From assembly GCA_905221605.1 (NCBI GenBank), contig CAJNDS010000547.1:1-64000 (forward strand): a stretch of DNA of 64,000 nt, read 5' to 3'. Position 1 is the stretch's first letter; the number at the start of each line of letters is the position of its first letter. Below are positions 1 through 12,300 of this stretch, one piece after another. Below the pieces are notes generated by a model, which saw only the letters and a program-made list of their open reading frames with translations, did not search any database and was not told where the DNA came from. The stretch is from Symbiodinium natans. Lineage: Eukaryota > Sar > Dinophyceae > Suessiales > Symbiodiniaceae. The position numbers and the translations under genes were made by a program.

Positions 1-8
1 AAAAAAAA

Positions 9-42
<34 letters not shown>

Positions 43-50
43 TATATGTA
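1..50. repeat. Poly(A) and (TA)n at the window edge
   Basis: 26 A residues followed by alternating TA. A (GA)n tract follows at about 102-155. No gene seen. Confidence 0.9.
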
Positions 51-292
51 TATATGTGTCTGTATATATATATATACAAAATAAAATAGCAAAATAAGGA
101 CAGAGAAAGAGAAAGAGAACGAGAGAGAGGGAGAGAGAGAGAGAGAGAGACGGAGGGAGATGACACCGAAACCCTCCATGCCCCCTAAAGCCTCGAAACG
201 CTCCATGGCTTCTGAAACTTCAACCCTAAACCCTATAAGCCCCTAAATCCCTGAAACCTCTGAGCCCTACACCCCAAAAGTCCTATCCGAGC

Positions 293-352
293 CTCTCCAA
301 GGCAGTGGGCCGTGGTAAAGCCCCAGTTGCTACCGCCCACGCCGTTGGCATC
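293..352 (-). CDS. PAN module 1, AHC exon
   Basis: Acceptor GCTCGCAG|GAT; 20 codons DANGVGGSNWGFTTAHCLGE to a GC-type donor. It joins in phase 0 with the CYGM exon. The gene is expected to continue left of base 1. Confidence 0.65.
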
Positions 353-3300
353 CTGCGAGCAGAAATCCGGGCTCAAGACTCCGGCTTAAGGGTTTAACCC
401 TAAACCCGAAACCCTAAACCCTAAACCCTAAACCCTCAACCCTAAACCCTTTTAGGGTTTGGGGAGAAAGGCCCTTTTGCCTCCTTGTCTAACCCTGTCT
501 CAAGGGGGGGTGTACAGGTTTTCCCTTCAACGCGAGTGGCAGAGGCACAAACCAAGTCTGGCCTAAACCCCTTCACGCTGTGACTGAACCAAAACACCCC
601 AAAACCCTGAACCCCCAAACGCCTCAACCCTGAATCCCTCAAACCTAAACCTTCAAACCCTAAGCCCTCAAGAAATCTCTCGAAAGGTTTAGGGCTTGGA
701 CAGCCCAGGATGGTTTAGGACTGAGGATGGTGGAGGGTTTGAGGCTTTAAGCCCTTTTGCACCCTTTTGTGTGGAAGCCGGGTTTAGGGTTGAGGGTTGA
801 GGGTTGAGGTTTGGGGTTTAGGGTTTAGGGTTTAGGGTTTGGGGTTTAGGGTTTAGGGTTTAGGGTTTAGGGTTTAGGGTTTAGGGTTTAGGGTTTAGGG
901 TTTTTTTGGTTTAGGGTTTAGGGTTTAGGGTTTGGGGCTTAGGGTTTAGCGCTTAGGGCTTCGGGCTTAGGGGTATGGGGCCTGGTGCGTGCGAGCGCTC
1001 ATGCCGTAGCACCGCCCCTCCGCGGTGTAGGTGACCTCCAAAATAGCGCTTGGTTTTGGGGGATCTCGTGATTCCGCTTTCTGCAGGGTTTGGGGCTTAG
1101 GGTTTAGGATTTCGGGTTTAGGGTAGGGTTGAGGGTTTAGGGTGAAACCCTAAACCCTGAACCCATTTGGAGTACTTTCACGGTGTTCTGGAGCTTCCGG
1201 ACAACGCGGACGTCAGAGGCTCAAGGCCAAAGTCACGAAGACAGGTGTAAGGGTCCCCAACCACGACTCTAAACCATCACCAAGCAAAAGCAAAGGCAAA
1301 GGCAAAGGCAAAAGCAACGGCAACAGCAAAAGCAAAGGCAAAGGCAAAGGCAAAAGCAAGAAACAAAAAGCATAAGCAATGGCAAAGTAAACACCGGCAA
1401 AGACACAAATGGCTTGGGGGAACGTCCTTAAGGGGTTCTAGTACCCCCGATTAGAATCCCTATTAAGGGTTTAGGGTTTAGGGTTTAGGGTTTAGGGTTT
1501 AGGGTTTAGGGTTTAGGGTTTAGGGTTAGTGTAAGGGGGAGCATCCCAACAAATGGCCCCTTATAATGCGCATCCACCTGCTCGCAGGCCCTCGTCTCCT
1601 TGCCTCGGTCAACAGAACCCCGTTGATCAGGGGTTTAGGGTTCAGGGTTCAGGGTTCAGGGTTTAGGGTTTAGGGCTTAGGGTTTAGGGTTTTAGGGTTT
1701 GGGGTTATACAGGCTTTGGGGGGTCAGGTTTAGGGATCAGGGTTTGAAGTTCAGGGGTTTGGGGGTCTTGGGGTTGTAGGGTTTTCTGAGGTTTTCGGGT
1801 TGTAGGGCTTTAGGATTTTGGGGTTTAGGGCTTTTTGGTTGTAGGGTTTTTAGGGTTCAGGGCTTCCTTTTCGGTGGGTGGGGGGGGGGGGGGGGGTGTA
1901 ATTTGAAGCCTTTTGAATAAGAAGGAAATGAACCGACGCCCCAAAGCCCTAAACCCAACAAACATTTAGGGTTGCGGGTTTGGGGTTTGGGGTTTGCAAA
2001 CACAGCACACATCACTGGGTTCAAAAGGGAACCTCGGACAAGAACAAAAAGCTAACCCCAACTCAGAAAAACTGCCCAAATCCACCTCTAAACACCTCTA
2101 CACACCTCCCCCCTCCCCCCTCCCTCCCCCGCCCCCCCCAAAAAAAAAAAAAAAAACAAAACAAACACTGAAACGGACCACGTGGGCGTCCCAAGTGGCA
2201 GAGTTCCATGCAGCGGAACCAGCCCCCGCTGAACTCGCCGTAGGGCAGCGCGCCAAGGCCTGGCCGTGCTCTGGGGGGTTCGGCTGAAGGTTTAGGGTTT
2301 AGGTTTAGGGTTTAGGGTTTTAGGGGTTTTAGGGTTTAGAGTTTTAGGGTTTTAGGGGTTTAGGGGTTTAGGGTTTTCGGGTTTTAGGGTTTAGGGTTTT
2401 AGGGTTTTCGGGTTTTAGGGTTTTAGGGTTTAGGGTTTAGGGTGTGGGGTTTGGGGTTTGGGGTTTGGGGTTTGGGGTTTGGGGTTTGAGGTGAGGGCTT
2501 GGGTGGTCTGGGGCTTAGGGTTTAGGGTGTCTCATGAGGCTGGTGCGAAAAGATCTCTATCATCTCTATGTTTTAGCAGGAAACATCGGTTTTCTTTATA
2601 TGGTCATAGGAAAGCCTCTTTTGTGGCTTTGTTTAAAAAGGAGAACAAATCTCTAGGTTCGCTATTACTATATGCTCATAGGAAACCTGTATTCTACTGC
2701 CACAGGGGAACATCAATCTCTCCGTATTATGAAAGCTCTGTACTTCTCTATACTTTGATAGGAAACAAACCTCTCTTCTCTCTACGTTTTCATGGGAAAC
2801 CTCCAATTCTTCTCTTTTATGTTTTCAAAGGGAAAAAATGAATCATCCACTTATTGCCCTTATAGGGAAGAACATCTTTATGTTTGGGGGGCTCTTAAGC
2901 AAACAGTAGGCATGGAAGGCCCCTTCTGCAACAAGGCTGGGCGACTGATGCCAGTGCCAGGAACCATGGTCATCCGCCAATTCCTCACTCAGGGCTCGGG
3001 GCGCAACACGCGTAGGGATCGAAGCTCATGGTACTTACTAACACCCTAAACTGTGGTTAATCGTACAGTTATAAGTGCAGTTATAGTACTTACCCCTAAA
3101 CCCTAAACCCTAAACCCTAAACCTATTAAACTCTGGTTAATGGTACAGTTATAAGTGCACTTATAGTTGGTTCATGAGTAGCATTAACTTCCCAAGCTTA
3201 GGGCCCCGTGACACCAAGCCCTAACCCGGAGGGTTTTCGTGCTGAAGAGGCCCTAAGGCCCTGACCCCTGAAGCTTCCACCCCTGAAAGGCATAATCTAG

Positions 3301-6300
3301 GGACCGTAAAGATTAGAACAGGGTGTTGGGGGGTTATTACAGCAGAAGTATGCAGGGACCCTAAGGGAACACGATTAGTAGTTATTCCGGCCCTCAATTA
3401 CCCGCCCAGGCGTCAAGAAAATGTCGCAGTGCCGCTCGGCTCCCACGCAGTGGGCGGAGGTGAACTCCTCGTTCTGGCCGCCCAAGCCGTCCTCAGCTCC
3501 ATGATCTATCTGAATGGGCCAGTAGGCCCCATAGTACCCCTAAGCAACCCTAAAAAGGGCCTTTTGAAGGGGTTATCGGGTGTAATAGCTTTCGTGTTTA
3601 GGGCTAGGGTTCCGGGAAAAGGGTTCAGGGTTTAGGGGTCCAGGGCTTAGGGCTCAGGGCTTCGAATCTTAAACCCAAAAAGCGCAAAACCTCTCAGGGC
3701 TGTCCTGGTCTTCGTTGGATGCTTCGCGCATGCCGTAGCAGTGCCCACCCCAATAGACCACCTGAGCAGTAGGCTCTGAGCCCTACACCGCCCCTCCCGA
3801 ACCTATCTTCATAACAAGAGAACCTTGCACCTTGGGATGTTCCCCCTTATACTAACAGTGCGCTTAATCGGGCTGCAATGCCTCCTCCCACAAGGGCCCG
3901 AGGATCCGATCCAAGCCTGGAATATAGGGGCCTGAATAACTCGAATAGGGTTTAGGAGGGGGGGCTACTGCAGTATAATCATCAAGGGACCATACGGGAA
4001 TACTCTTCCTAACTCTTCCGACCCCGAAATAAACCCATGGCAAAGCATCACCAGCGACTTCCCCGGTGTTAATGCGTGTATGCTTGCACACAAAAACTGC
4101 CTCACACGCACGCGCACACACACACACACATGCACACAAGGACGCACAGCTTTGGAAGCTATGACGCTTGCCCGGAGCCCAGAGTCCTAGATTCGTGCTT
4201 CCGAGATCACCGAGACAGCCAAACAAAGCTTCGCGGAGTCAGCCGAGGCCCCAGGACTTGTTCCGTCTTTGTAGGGTTCTTAAGGGAGGGGAGTGTGTAA
4301 CCCCTAAGGACCCTATATGTCCGTGCATTGCAGCGGGCCTCTCAACTCAGAGAATGCAAGAAAGACCTGCAAGTCAGTTCCAAAAGACCCTCAAAACGCC
4401 TTTGAACCATCAAACCCCAGGACGTCCCAAACTCATCAAAACAAGCAAGCATAGAAAGTCCTGAGAGCTGAATCCTGAAGCCCTACACCCTAGTAGCAAC
4501 CCGGCAACCCGATCACTAAGCCGCCAAGAAATCCTAAAACCCCTCAACCCCTCAAACCCCTAAACCTCTAAAACCTAAACCCCAAACCCCTAAACCCTAA
4601 AACCAAAACAAGCTTTAAACCCTAAGCCCCCCACCTGTGCGCATCCTTCTGTGCCCTGGCAGAGGGCCAAGCAAGCCTCCCAAAGGGCTTAGGGCTTAGG
4701 GCTTAGGGCTTAGGGCTTAGGGCTTAGGGCTTAGGGCTTCGGGTTTCGGGTTTAGGGTTGAGGGTTTAGGGTTTAGGGTTTAGGGTTTAGGGTTTAGGGT
4801 TTAGGGTTTAGGGTCCTTCTAAATGGCCTAAGAAGGGTCGGGATTTGGTGCCAAGGGCTTCGAAGTTAGGAGTTCCAAGTGTTTTTGGTTAGGGGCTTTT
4901 GGGAGTGAAGGGGGTTTGGGGTTTAGGGCTTAGGGCTTAGGGTTTAGGGTTTAGGGTTTAGGGTTTAGGGTTTAGGGTTTAGGGACTTGGGGTCTAGGGC
5001 CTAGGAGCCTAGGGTGTTGGTTTCATAAGGTTTCGGCTCGGAGAGAACCTAAGGCAAAAACGCAGCAGCATACCTACAGAATAACGACGCCGGCAGAGAC
5101 CACTCAACAAGAAGAACGCACATGCATGGGCATATACGTAAACACATGCATGTACACGTACACCTGCACCGACACCTACACATACACGCAACATGACACC
5201 TCTTTGTCTCCTTACTCCTCATCTACTTCTTCCATCTATATGTATATAATATCATATATATATATATATATATATTTATTTATTTATTTATGTATTTATT
5301 TATATGTATATTTGTATTTATATTTATATTTAGGCGAAAGGCATATATGTACACCTAGACCACCGACTCCCCGAAGCAAAGGCTCCCAGGAGCCTCCCAG
5401 GAGCCGACGTTGGCCCCATAGGGCGTGGAGCCCAGGGCCATGTCCTTAAGAATCGCTCTCGGGACATGTTGGTTGGTAGGACTTTTTTGTAGCCCTAAAC
5501 CCTAAACCCTAAACCAGAAGCCCTAAACCCTAAACCCTAAACCCGAAACCCTAAGCCCTAAACCCTAAACATGGGGGTGTTTTAGGCTTATTTTCCGGGA
5601 GGTTGACTCCAGGGTTTGATGAGGGCGCGAGAATCTCAGGCCCTCCGGGCCCGTCTCGGGTTCGGGGTTTAGGGTAGGGCTGAGGGAGTTGTGGGTTTGA
5701 GGGCTGAGCAAGGTGTTGGGGTTTGGGTTTAGAGTTTAGGGCTTAGGGTTCTTCAGTTTAGGGTTGAGGGTTGAGGGGTTGGGGCTTAGGGTGTAGAGCG
5801 TTTACATGGTTTTAGTGGTTAGGGCTTGGGGGTTAGGGTTTTGCGAGCGCACCAAACATAAGCTTAACATCGCGCATGCCGAGTTGCCACGTGGGGGCCG
5901 AGCCAGCGCATGCGCCACTTCTCATACACGGTGCCTGGGTGAAGTGGCCCGGGCTCTGTCCAGGGGCTATTCTTGGCGATCTTCGGCTGCGATCATGATC
6001 AAACGACCCTGGCCCTGCAACAACCCACAACAAACCCTGCTAGATCCAGGAGTAACCTAGGAATAAAAAGGGTGTAAGGGGATGACAAGGGAAACCCAAC
6101 CCTTAAACAAAAAGGGAAATAAGGGCCTACTCCGCGTCCTAGCCACTAGCCCATAAACCCCCCAAAGACTAAACCCATAAACCCCTAAACCCCTAAACCC
6201 CTAAGCCCCTAAGCCCCTAAACCCCTAATCCCCCAAGCCCCTAAACCCTTAAACCCCCAAGCCCCTAAGCCCCTAAACCCCTAAACCCCCAAACCCCTAA

Positions 6301-9300
6301 ACCCCTAAATTCCCCCTCCACTGGAGGCTGCGCGGCAGCGTCTTTCTGGAAGCTGCTCCTTCCCGGCGCGCTGCAAGAGCGAAGGCGGCTCCGCCTTGAA
6401 CTGGCTCTTGGGGAGTTTAGGGGTTTAGGGTTTGGGGTTTGGGGTTTAGGGTTTGGGGTTTGGGGTTTAGGGTTTAGGGTTTAGGGTCTAGGGTTTAGGG
6501 TTTAGGGTTTAGGGTTTGCGGTTTAGGGTTTAGGGTCTAGGGTTTAGGGTTTAGGGTTTAGGGTTTAGGGTTTAGGGGCTTCGGGGGCTTCGGGGGCTTG
6601 AGGGGTTTCAGGGGCTTCAGGGGTTTTACAGGTTTCAGGGGTTCAGGCGTTTAGGAATATACAAAAAAAGGGGGGTTGAGGGGTTTAGGGGTTCAAGGGT
6701 TCAAGTTTGGGGTTTTTGGCGTTAACCCTAAACCCTAAACTCTAAACCCTAATCCCTACTATACCCTACTATACCCTGGAGGGCTGTCTGGGACTAAGGT
6801 GCAGGGCTCTCTGTGAGGATTTAGGGTCTAAGGGTTTGGGGTTTAGGGTTTAGGGGTTTAGGGTTTAGGGTTGAGGGTTTAGGGTTTAGGGTGGAGGGTT
6901 TAGGGTTTAGGGTTTAGGGTTGAGGGTTTAGGGTTTAGGGTTGAGGGTTTAGGGTTGAGGGTTGAGGGTTTAGGGTTGAGGGTTGAGGGTTTAGGGTTTA
7001 GGGTTTAGGGTCGAGGATTTAGGGTTTAGGGTTGAGGGTTGACCCCCGCCTCCTGCTCCACGTCCTCCTGAGCCAGCTGCGGCACGCCGCGACCTTGCGA
7101 GTGTTTAGAGAGCGGTTCAGGATTTCTGAATTCCACCACCCCCCCCCCCCCAAAAAAAAAAAAAAGCAAACACAAACAAACAACTGTGTACAAGCCCAAA
7201 TAACCCCGCAATTGGAGTGAAACAAATGAAAATTATTCAAAGAACAATGTGTGTATTTATATAGGTCAACCCCAGTAATTAAACCCCATGAAAGCCGCCA
7301 AGCCCCATACCCAAGACAGCCGCAGCCACTCAGGGTTTAGGGTTGTGTAGGCTTGTTTAGTGTTTAGGGTTTAGGGTTTAGGGTTTAGGGTTTAGGGTTT
7401 TAGGGTTTAGGGTTCTGGGTTTAGGGTCTCGGGTTTCGGGGTGTTCCGCAAAAGAAACCGGGGAGGGCGCCTGCGTGGCTGCAGCCGAGCTCAGCGCTAC
7501 ACGGGGCGGTGGAGAAGCCAGGGGTTCTGACGGCCTCGAGACCCCATCGTCTTTTTGATAGGGTTCAGGGTTTAGGGTTTAGGGTTTAGGATTTGGGGTT
7601 TGGGGTTTGGGGTTTAGGGTTTAGGGTTTTGGGTTTAGGGTTTAGGGGTTTGGGGGTTTAGGGTTTAGGGGTGGGGTTATGAAGGGTTTTTGCATCACTT
7701 TGCTTTGGTGGGCGGCTAAGACCGACCCTTGCGGACCCCCTGGAGGTGCATAGGGTTTAGGGCCGAAGTTTAGGGCTCAGATTTAGGGTTTAGGGCTTAG
7801 ATTTAGGGTTTAGGGTTTAGGGTTTAGGGTTTAGGGTTTAGGGTTTAGGGTTTAGGGTTTAGGGTTTAGGGTTTAGGGTTTAGGGTTTAGGGCTAGGGTT
7901 TAGGGTTTAGGGACTTCGAACGATTTGGGAGCAACTCCACCCAAGCCCCTGCGGCCTCGACGCAAAACAGCTTCCTGGGCTGGCTATGGGGAGTTGCTTG
8001 GAGGTTCATGGTACTTACTAACCAACAGGGTTTAGGCTTTAGGGTTTAGGGTTTAGGGTTTAGGGGTTTAGGGGTTTAGGGTTTTGGGTTTAGGGTTTAG
8101 GGTTTAGGGTTTAGGGTTTTGGGTTTAGGGTTTAGGGTTTAGGGTTTAGGGTTTAGGGTTTAGGGTTTAGTGTTTAGGGTTTAGGGTTTAGGGTCTAGGG
8201 TTTAGGGTTTAGGGGCACTTACTGGGGAGTTGAGGCTTGAAAGCACTTGGGGTTACCCGACTTACGGTAGGAGCCTTAAGAATTTTAACCGGGTTTGGGG
8301 GGGTTAGAGTATAACTCTAAAGGGGCCAGAAGGGGATATCATTAGTAATCATTCCGACCCCTCTATAAACCCGAAACCCTAAACCCTATATTACCTTTGG
8401 GGGGAGGGGGGGTTGGGGGATTTGGGGTCTATTTTGACCTTGGGGGGGGGGGGGGGTCGGGGGTCGGCTTGAGGGTCTAGGGACTCTCCTGGGTGCACTT
8501 TTGAGGACTTCGTTTTTTGGGGCCTAAACCTGAAGTAGAGCCCGCGGGGGGGGGCCATCTGATGGGGCCTTCTTGACTTCTTGGGGACTTCGGGCTTTAG
8601 GGTTTAGGGTTTGGGGTTTAGGGTTTAGGGTTTAGGGTTTAGGGTTTAGGGTTTAGGGTTTAGGGTTTAGGGTTTAGGGTTTAGGGTTTACGGTACAGGG
8701 TTTAGGGTTAGGGTTTAGGGCTGAGGGCTTGGGCTGCGGCATTTTTTTGAAGGCAAACCACAGCAGGGCCTCAGCCCCTTGATTGTCAGCCCTCTACCGA
8801 GAAACGCAGCCTGCAGTTTAGGCACGGCTTCCATGCGCTGGAAATGGGTAGTCTCCGACACCGTCCCGGCCTAAACCCGAAACCCTTCCAGCTCAAAACC
8901 CTAAACCCTAAACCCTAAACCCTAAACCCTAAACCCTAAACCCTAAACCCTAAACCCTAAACCCTAAATTTAAATGATCCTTGAAGTGGAAGGCAAGCTG
9001 CCTTGGGGCCAGCAGCACCATGGACGGCCTCAGCGTGGCGCAGCAACTCTTTTCGGTTGCTGCCATGCAGAGAGGTTCAAGAGTTCAGGGCCCCACAACC
9101 CCAACCCCTCCCCAACTCATATTGGGGGGTTCCCGAAAATTGGGGTACCTTATTGGAGTCCTTATTATAGGGGAGCCCTTATTATCGTAAAAACCCCCAT
9201 ATCTATCTCCCAAGCCCAAAAGCTTCCCACCAGATGCCCTTCTCATGCTTCTCCAGAAGGCTTCCAGAAGGCTTGCGGGTCCAAAAAGCTAGGTCTGCCT

Positions 9301-12300
9301 GGAGGTTCATGTACCAATGATCACTGTACTTATAGCTATACTTGTAAACCATATGTGGTTAATACCATGAACCTCCAAGTCGGGGCACCTTTGGTGTCCT
9401 CTGAAGAAAGCCCGAAGAACCGGAAACCCGAACTTTGCTAGCTCGAAAATTCGTTCTCATGGTTGGGATACTACTGAAAATGAAATTTCTATTCCTATGG
9501 GTTTAAGTGCCCTAAATGTGAAAAGCTGTTCAAATTCTATTCCTTATTGGGTTTAAGTTAGCAATGTACTATGACAAAGCCAAGTGGCGTGGAGAAGTCC
9601 AGGCTCAGATCTGGGATCAGGCCCTCGCGCGAGACAGAAGGGGAGGGGAGAGGAAGACTCCAAACCAAAAAGTAATCCCCCCCAAACCCTAAACCCTAAA
9701 CCCTACACCCTAAACCCTAAACCCTAAACCCTAAGCCCTAAACCCTAAACCCTAAACCCCAAAAAAAAGGAAGAAGAAATCAAAAAGAATGCCCCACAAA
9801 CCCTCAGAGTCCTTCACCAGGCCCGCCGCGCCCTCCGCCGCTTCCATGATCTTGTCGGACACGTAGTTGTGCCCCGGGATGCAGGCGGCCTCGTATAGGG
9901 GCCTTAAGAGTTAGAATAGGGTTTTGGGGGGAGGGGGGGGTATTATGGTATGTTTGCAAGGGGGACCACAAGGGAATACCATTCGTAATTATTCCGACCC
10001 CTATATTTAGTGCTTTTTCGGGTCTGGGGGTTTTTGGAGGGCTTTTGGGGCTTTGTGGCTTAAGGTTTTGGGTTTTGGGTTTGGAGTTTTTTGGGGTTTT
10101 GGGGTTTTAAGGTTTGCTGTAGGACTGAGGGCTCATACGATGCATCGGACTTACAGGGTTAGGGCTTGCAGGGGTTTGGGGGGTTCATGGGGCTTGCCTT
10201 TGAGCAAGTGATGTTCAGGGAGGGGGGTACCTAAACCCTAAATCCTAAACCCTAAACCCGAAACCCTAAACCCTAAACCCTACACCCCTAAACCCTACAC
10301 CCCTACACCCTACACCCTACACCCTACACCCTAAACCCTAAACCCTAAACCCTAAACCCTAAACCCTAAACCCTAAACCCTAAACCCTAAACCCTAAACC
10401 CTACACCAGGCCAGCGGCTGGTCCGACCATCATGGCGATCATGGCCTTGGCCTCGGCGTTGGCCGCTTTAACACCAAACAGGGCTACTGCGATTGCTGTA
10501 GGACCTATGGGTCAGGAAGGGTTTAGGGTTTTAGGGTTTAGGGCTTGGGGTTTGGGGTTTAGGGTTTGGGGTTTGGGGTTTAGGGTTTAGGGTTTAGGGT
10601 TTAGGGTTTAGGGTTTAGGGATGTTCCCCCTTACACTAACAGCTCCTGAATAGGGATGATAGTAACCCCGCATTAGAATCCCGACTAGGGACTCTTGGTA
10701 TAAGGGGAATATCGCAAGCTGCATCCTAAGTTCGCAGGAACAATGATGAAAAACAAAACCAAAATCGAGAGGACATTGCGAAGAAGAGGAATGAGAATCA
10801 CGAACCCTAAGCACTAAACCCCGCCAAACCCCAAACCCTAAACCCCCCAAAATGCCACCCCTGCTGCGCCCTCGATGATCGCGGAGGCCAGGGCATCCTG
10901 CCAGGAGGGCAGGGTTTAGGGTTCAAGGTTTAGGGTTCAGGGTCTAAGGTCTAGGGTTCAGGTCTAGGGTCTGGGGTCTGGGTTCTAGGGTCTAGGGTGG
11001 TCTAGGGTCTAGGGTCTTGGGTCTAGCATCTATCTTCGAGGGTCTGGAGTCTAGGGTCTAGGGTCCAGGGTCTCGGGTCTAGGGTCTAGGGTCTAGGGTC
11101 TAGGGTCTTGGGTTTTGGGTCTAGGGTCGAGGGTCTAGGGTCTAGGCTCTAGGGTCTAGGGTCTAGGGTCTAGGGTCTAGGGTCTAGGGTCTAGGGTCTA
11201 GGGTCTAGGGTCTAGGGTCTGGGGTCTGGTCTAGGGTCTCGGGTCTCGGGCTCGGGTCTCGGGTCTCGGGTCTTGGGTCTCGGGTCTCGGGTCTCGGGTC
11301 TAGGGTCTAGGGTCTAGGGTCTAGGGTCTAGGGTCTCGGGTCTCGGGTCTGGGGTCTAGGGTCTAGGGTCTAGGCTAGGGTCTAGGGTCTAGGGTCTGCG
11401 GTGTAGGGGGTTCGAAGTGATGCAACCCGTTGAGCCCTAGAAACCCTTCAGCAACCCTTTAAAGCTCAAGACTGCTGCAACAGTTTAGGGTTTAGGGTTT
11501 AGGGTTAAGGTTTAGGGTTTAGGGTTTAGGGTTTAGGGTTGAGGGTTTAGGGTTTAGGGTTTAGGGTTTAGGGTTTAGGGTTTAGGGTTTAGGGTTTAGG
11601 GTTTAAGGGTTTAGGGTTTAGGGTTTAGGGTTTAGGGTTTAGGGTTTAGGGTTTCGGGTTTCGGGTTTAGGGTTTAGGGTTTAGGGTTTAGGGTTTAGGG
11701 TTTAGGGTTTAGGGTTCAGCATCTCTGGTCCAAGCATTCACTAGTTGAGCAGCTTTCAAGTCCACAGGGGAATACCCACCCGCCCATTGGGTCCCACACC
11801 ATGAGGAAAAATATCCAACCTCCTTCTTCTCTAGGCACGTGGTCAACAGAATGGATTTGTTAACCACATGTTTCTGTTTCAAGCGGACAAGAAAACCAAA
11901 CGTGGTCAACAGAATGGATTTGTCAACCACATGTTTCTGTTTCAAGCGGACAAGAAAACCAACGTGGTCAACAGAATGGATTTGTTAACCACATGTTTCC
12001 ATTCGGGAACTTATTCTTTGGAAGCCATCTTGAGTTCTTGAGTCGTTTGAGGGGCTTCAGGGGCCTCAAAAACAGGCGCGGTCATTCGGAAACTTATTCT
12101 TTGGAAGCCATCTTGAATCGCTTGACTCTTTTGAGGGGCTCCGGGGGGGGGGGGTGAGGGGGGGGGCGGGTGGGGTGGCGGGGGGTGGGGGGGGGGGGGT
12201 GGGGGGTGGGGGGGGTGGGGGGGGTGGGGGGGTGGGGGGTGGGGGGGTGGGGGGGGGGGGGGGGGGGGATCTTGCCCACTAAATATATGACCTTGCCCGC

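Noticed and set aside
2458-2841. 127-codon plus-strand ORF
   Set aside because: Covers a telomere-like array and a degenerate tandem repeat; the repeat explains the open frame.
4095-4140. His/Thr-rich ORFs near 4.1 kb
   Set aside because: Caused by the (CA)n microsatellite.
8974-9441. 155-codon plus-strand ORF
   Set aside because: Made up of a dispersed repeat (9120-9205) and a family-3 MITE (9301-9377).
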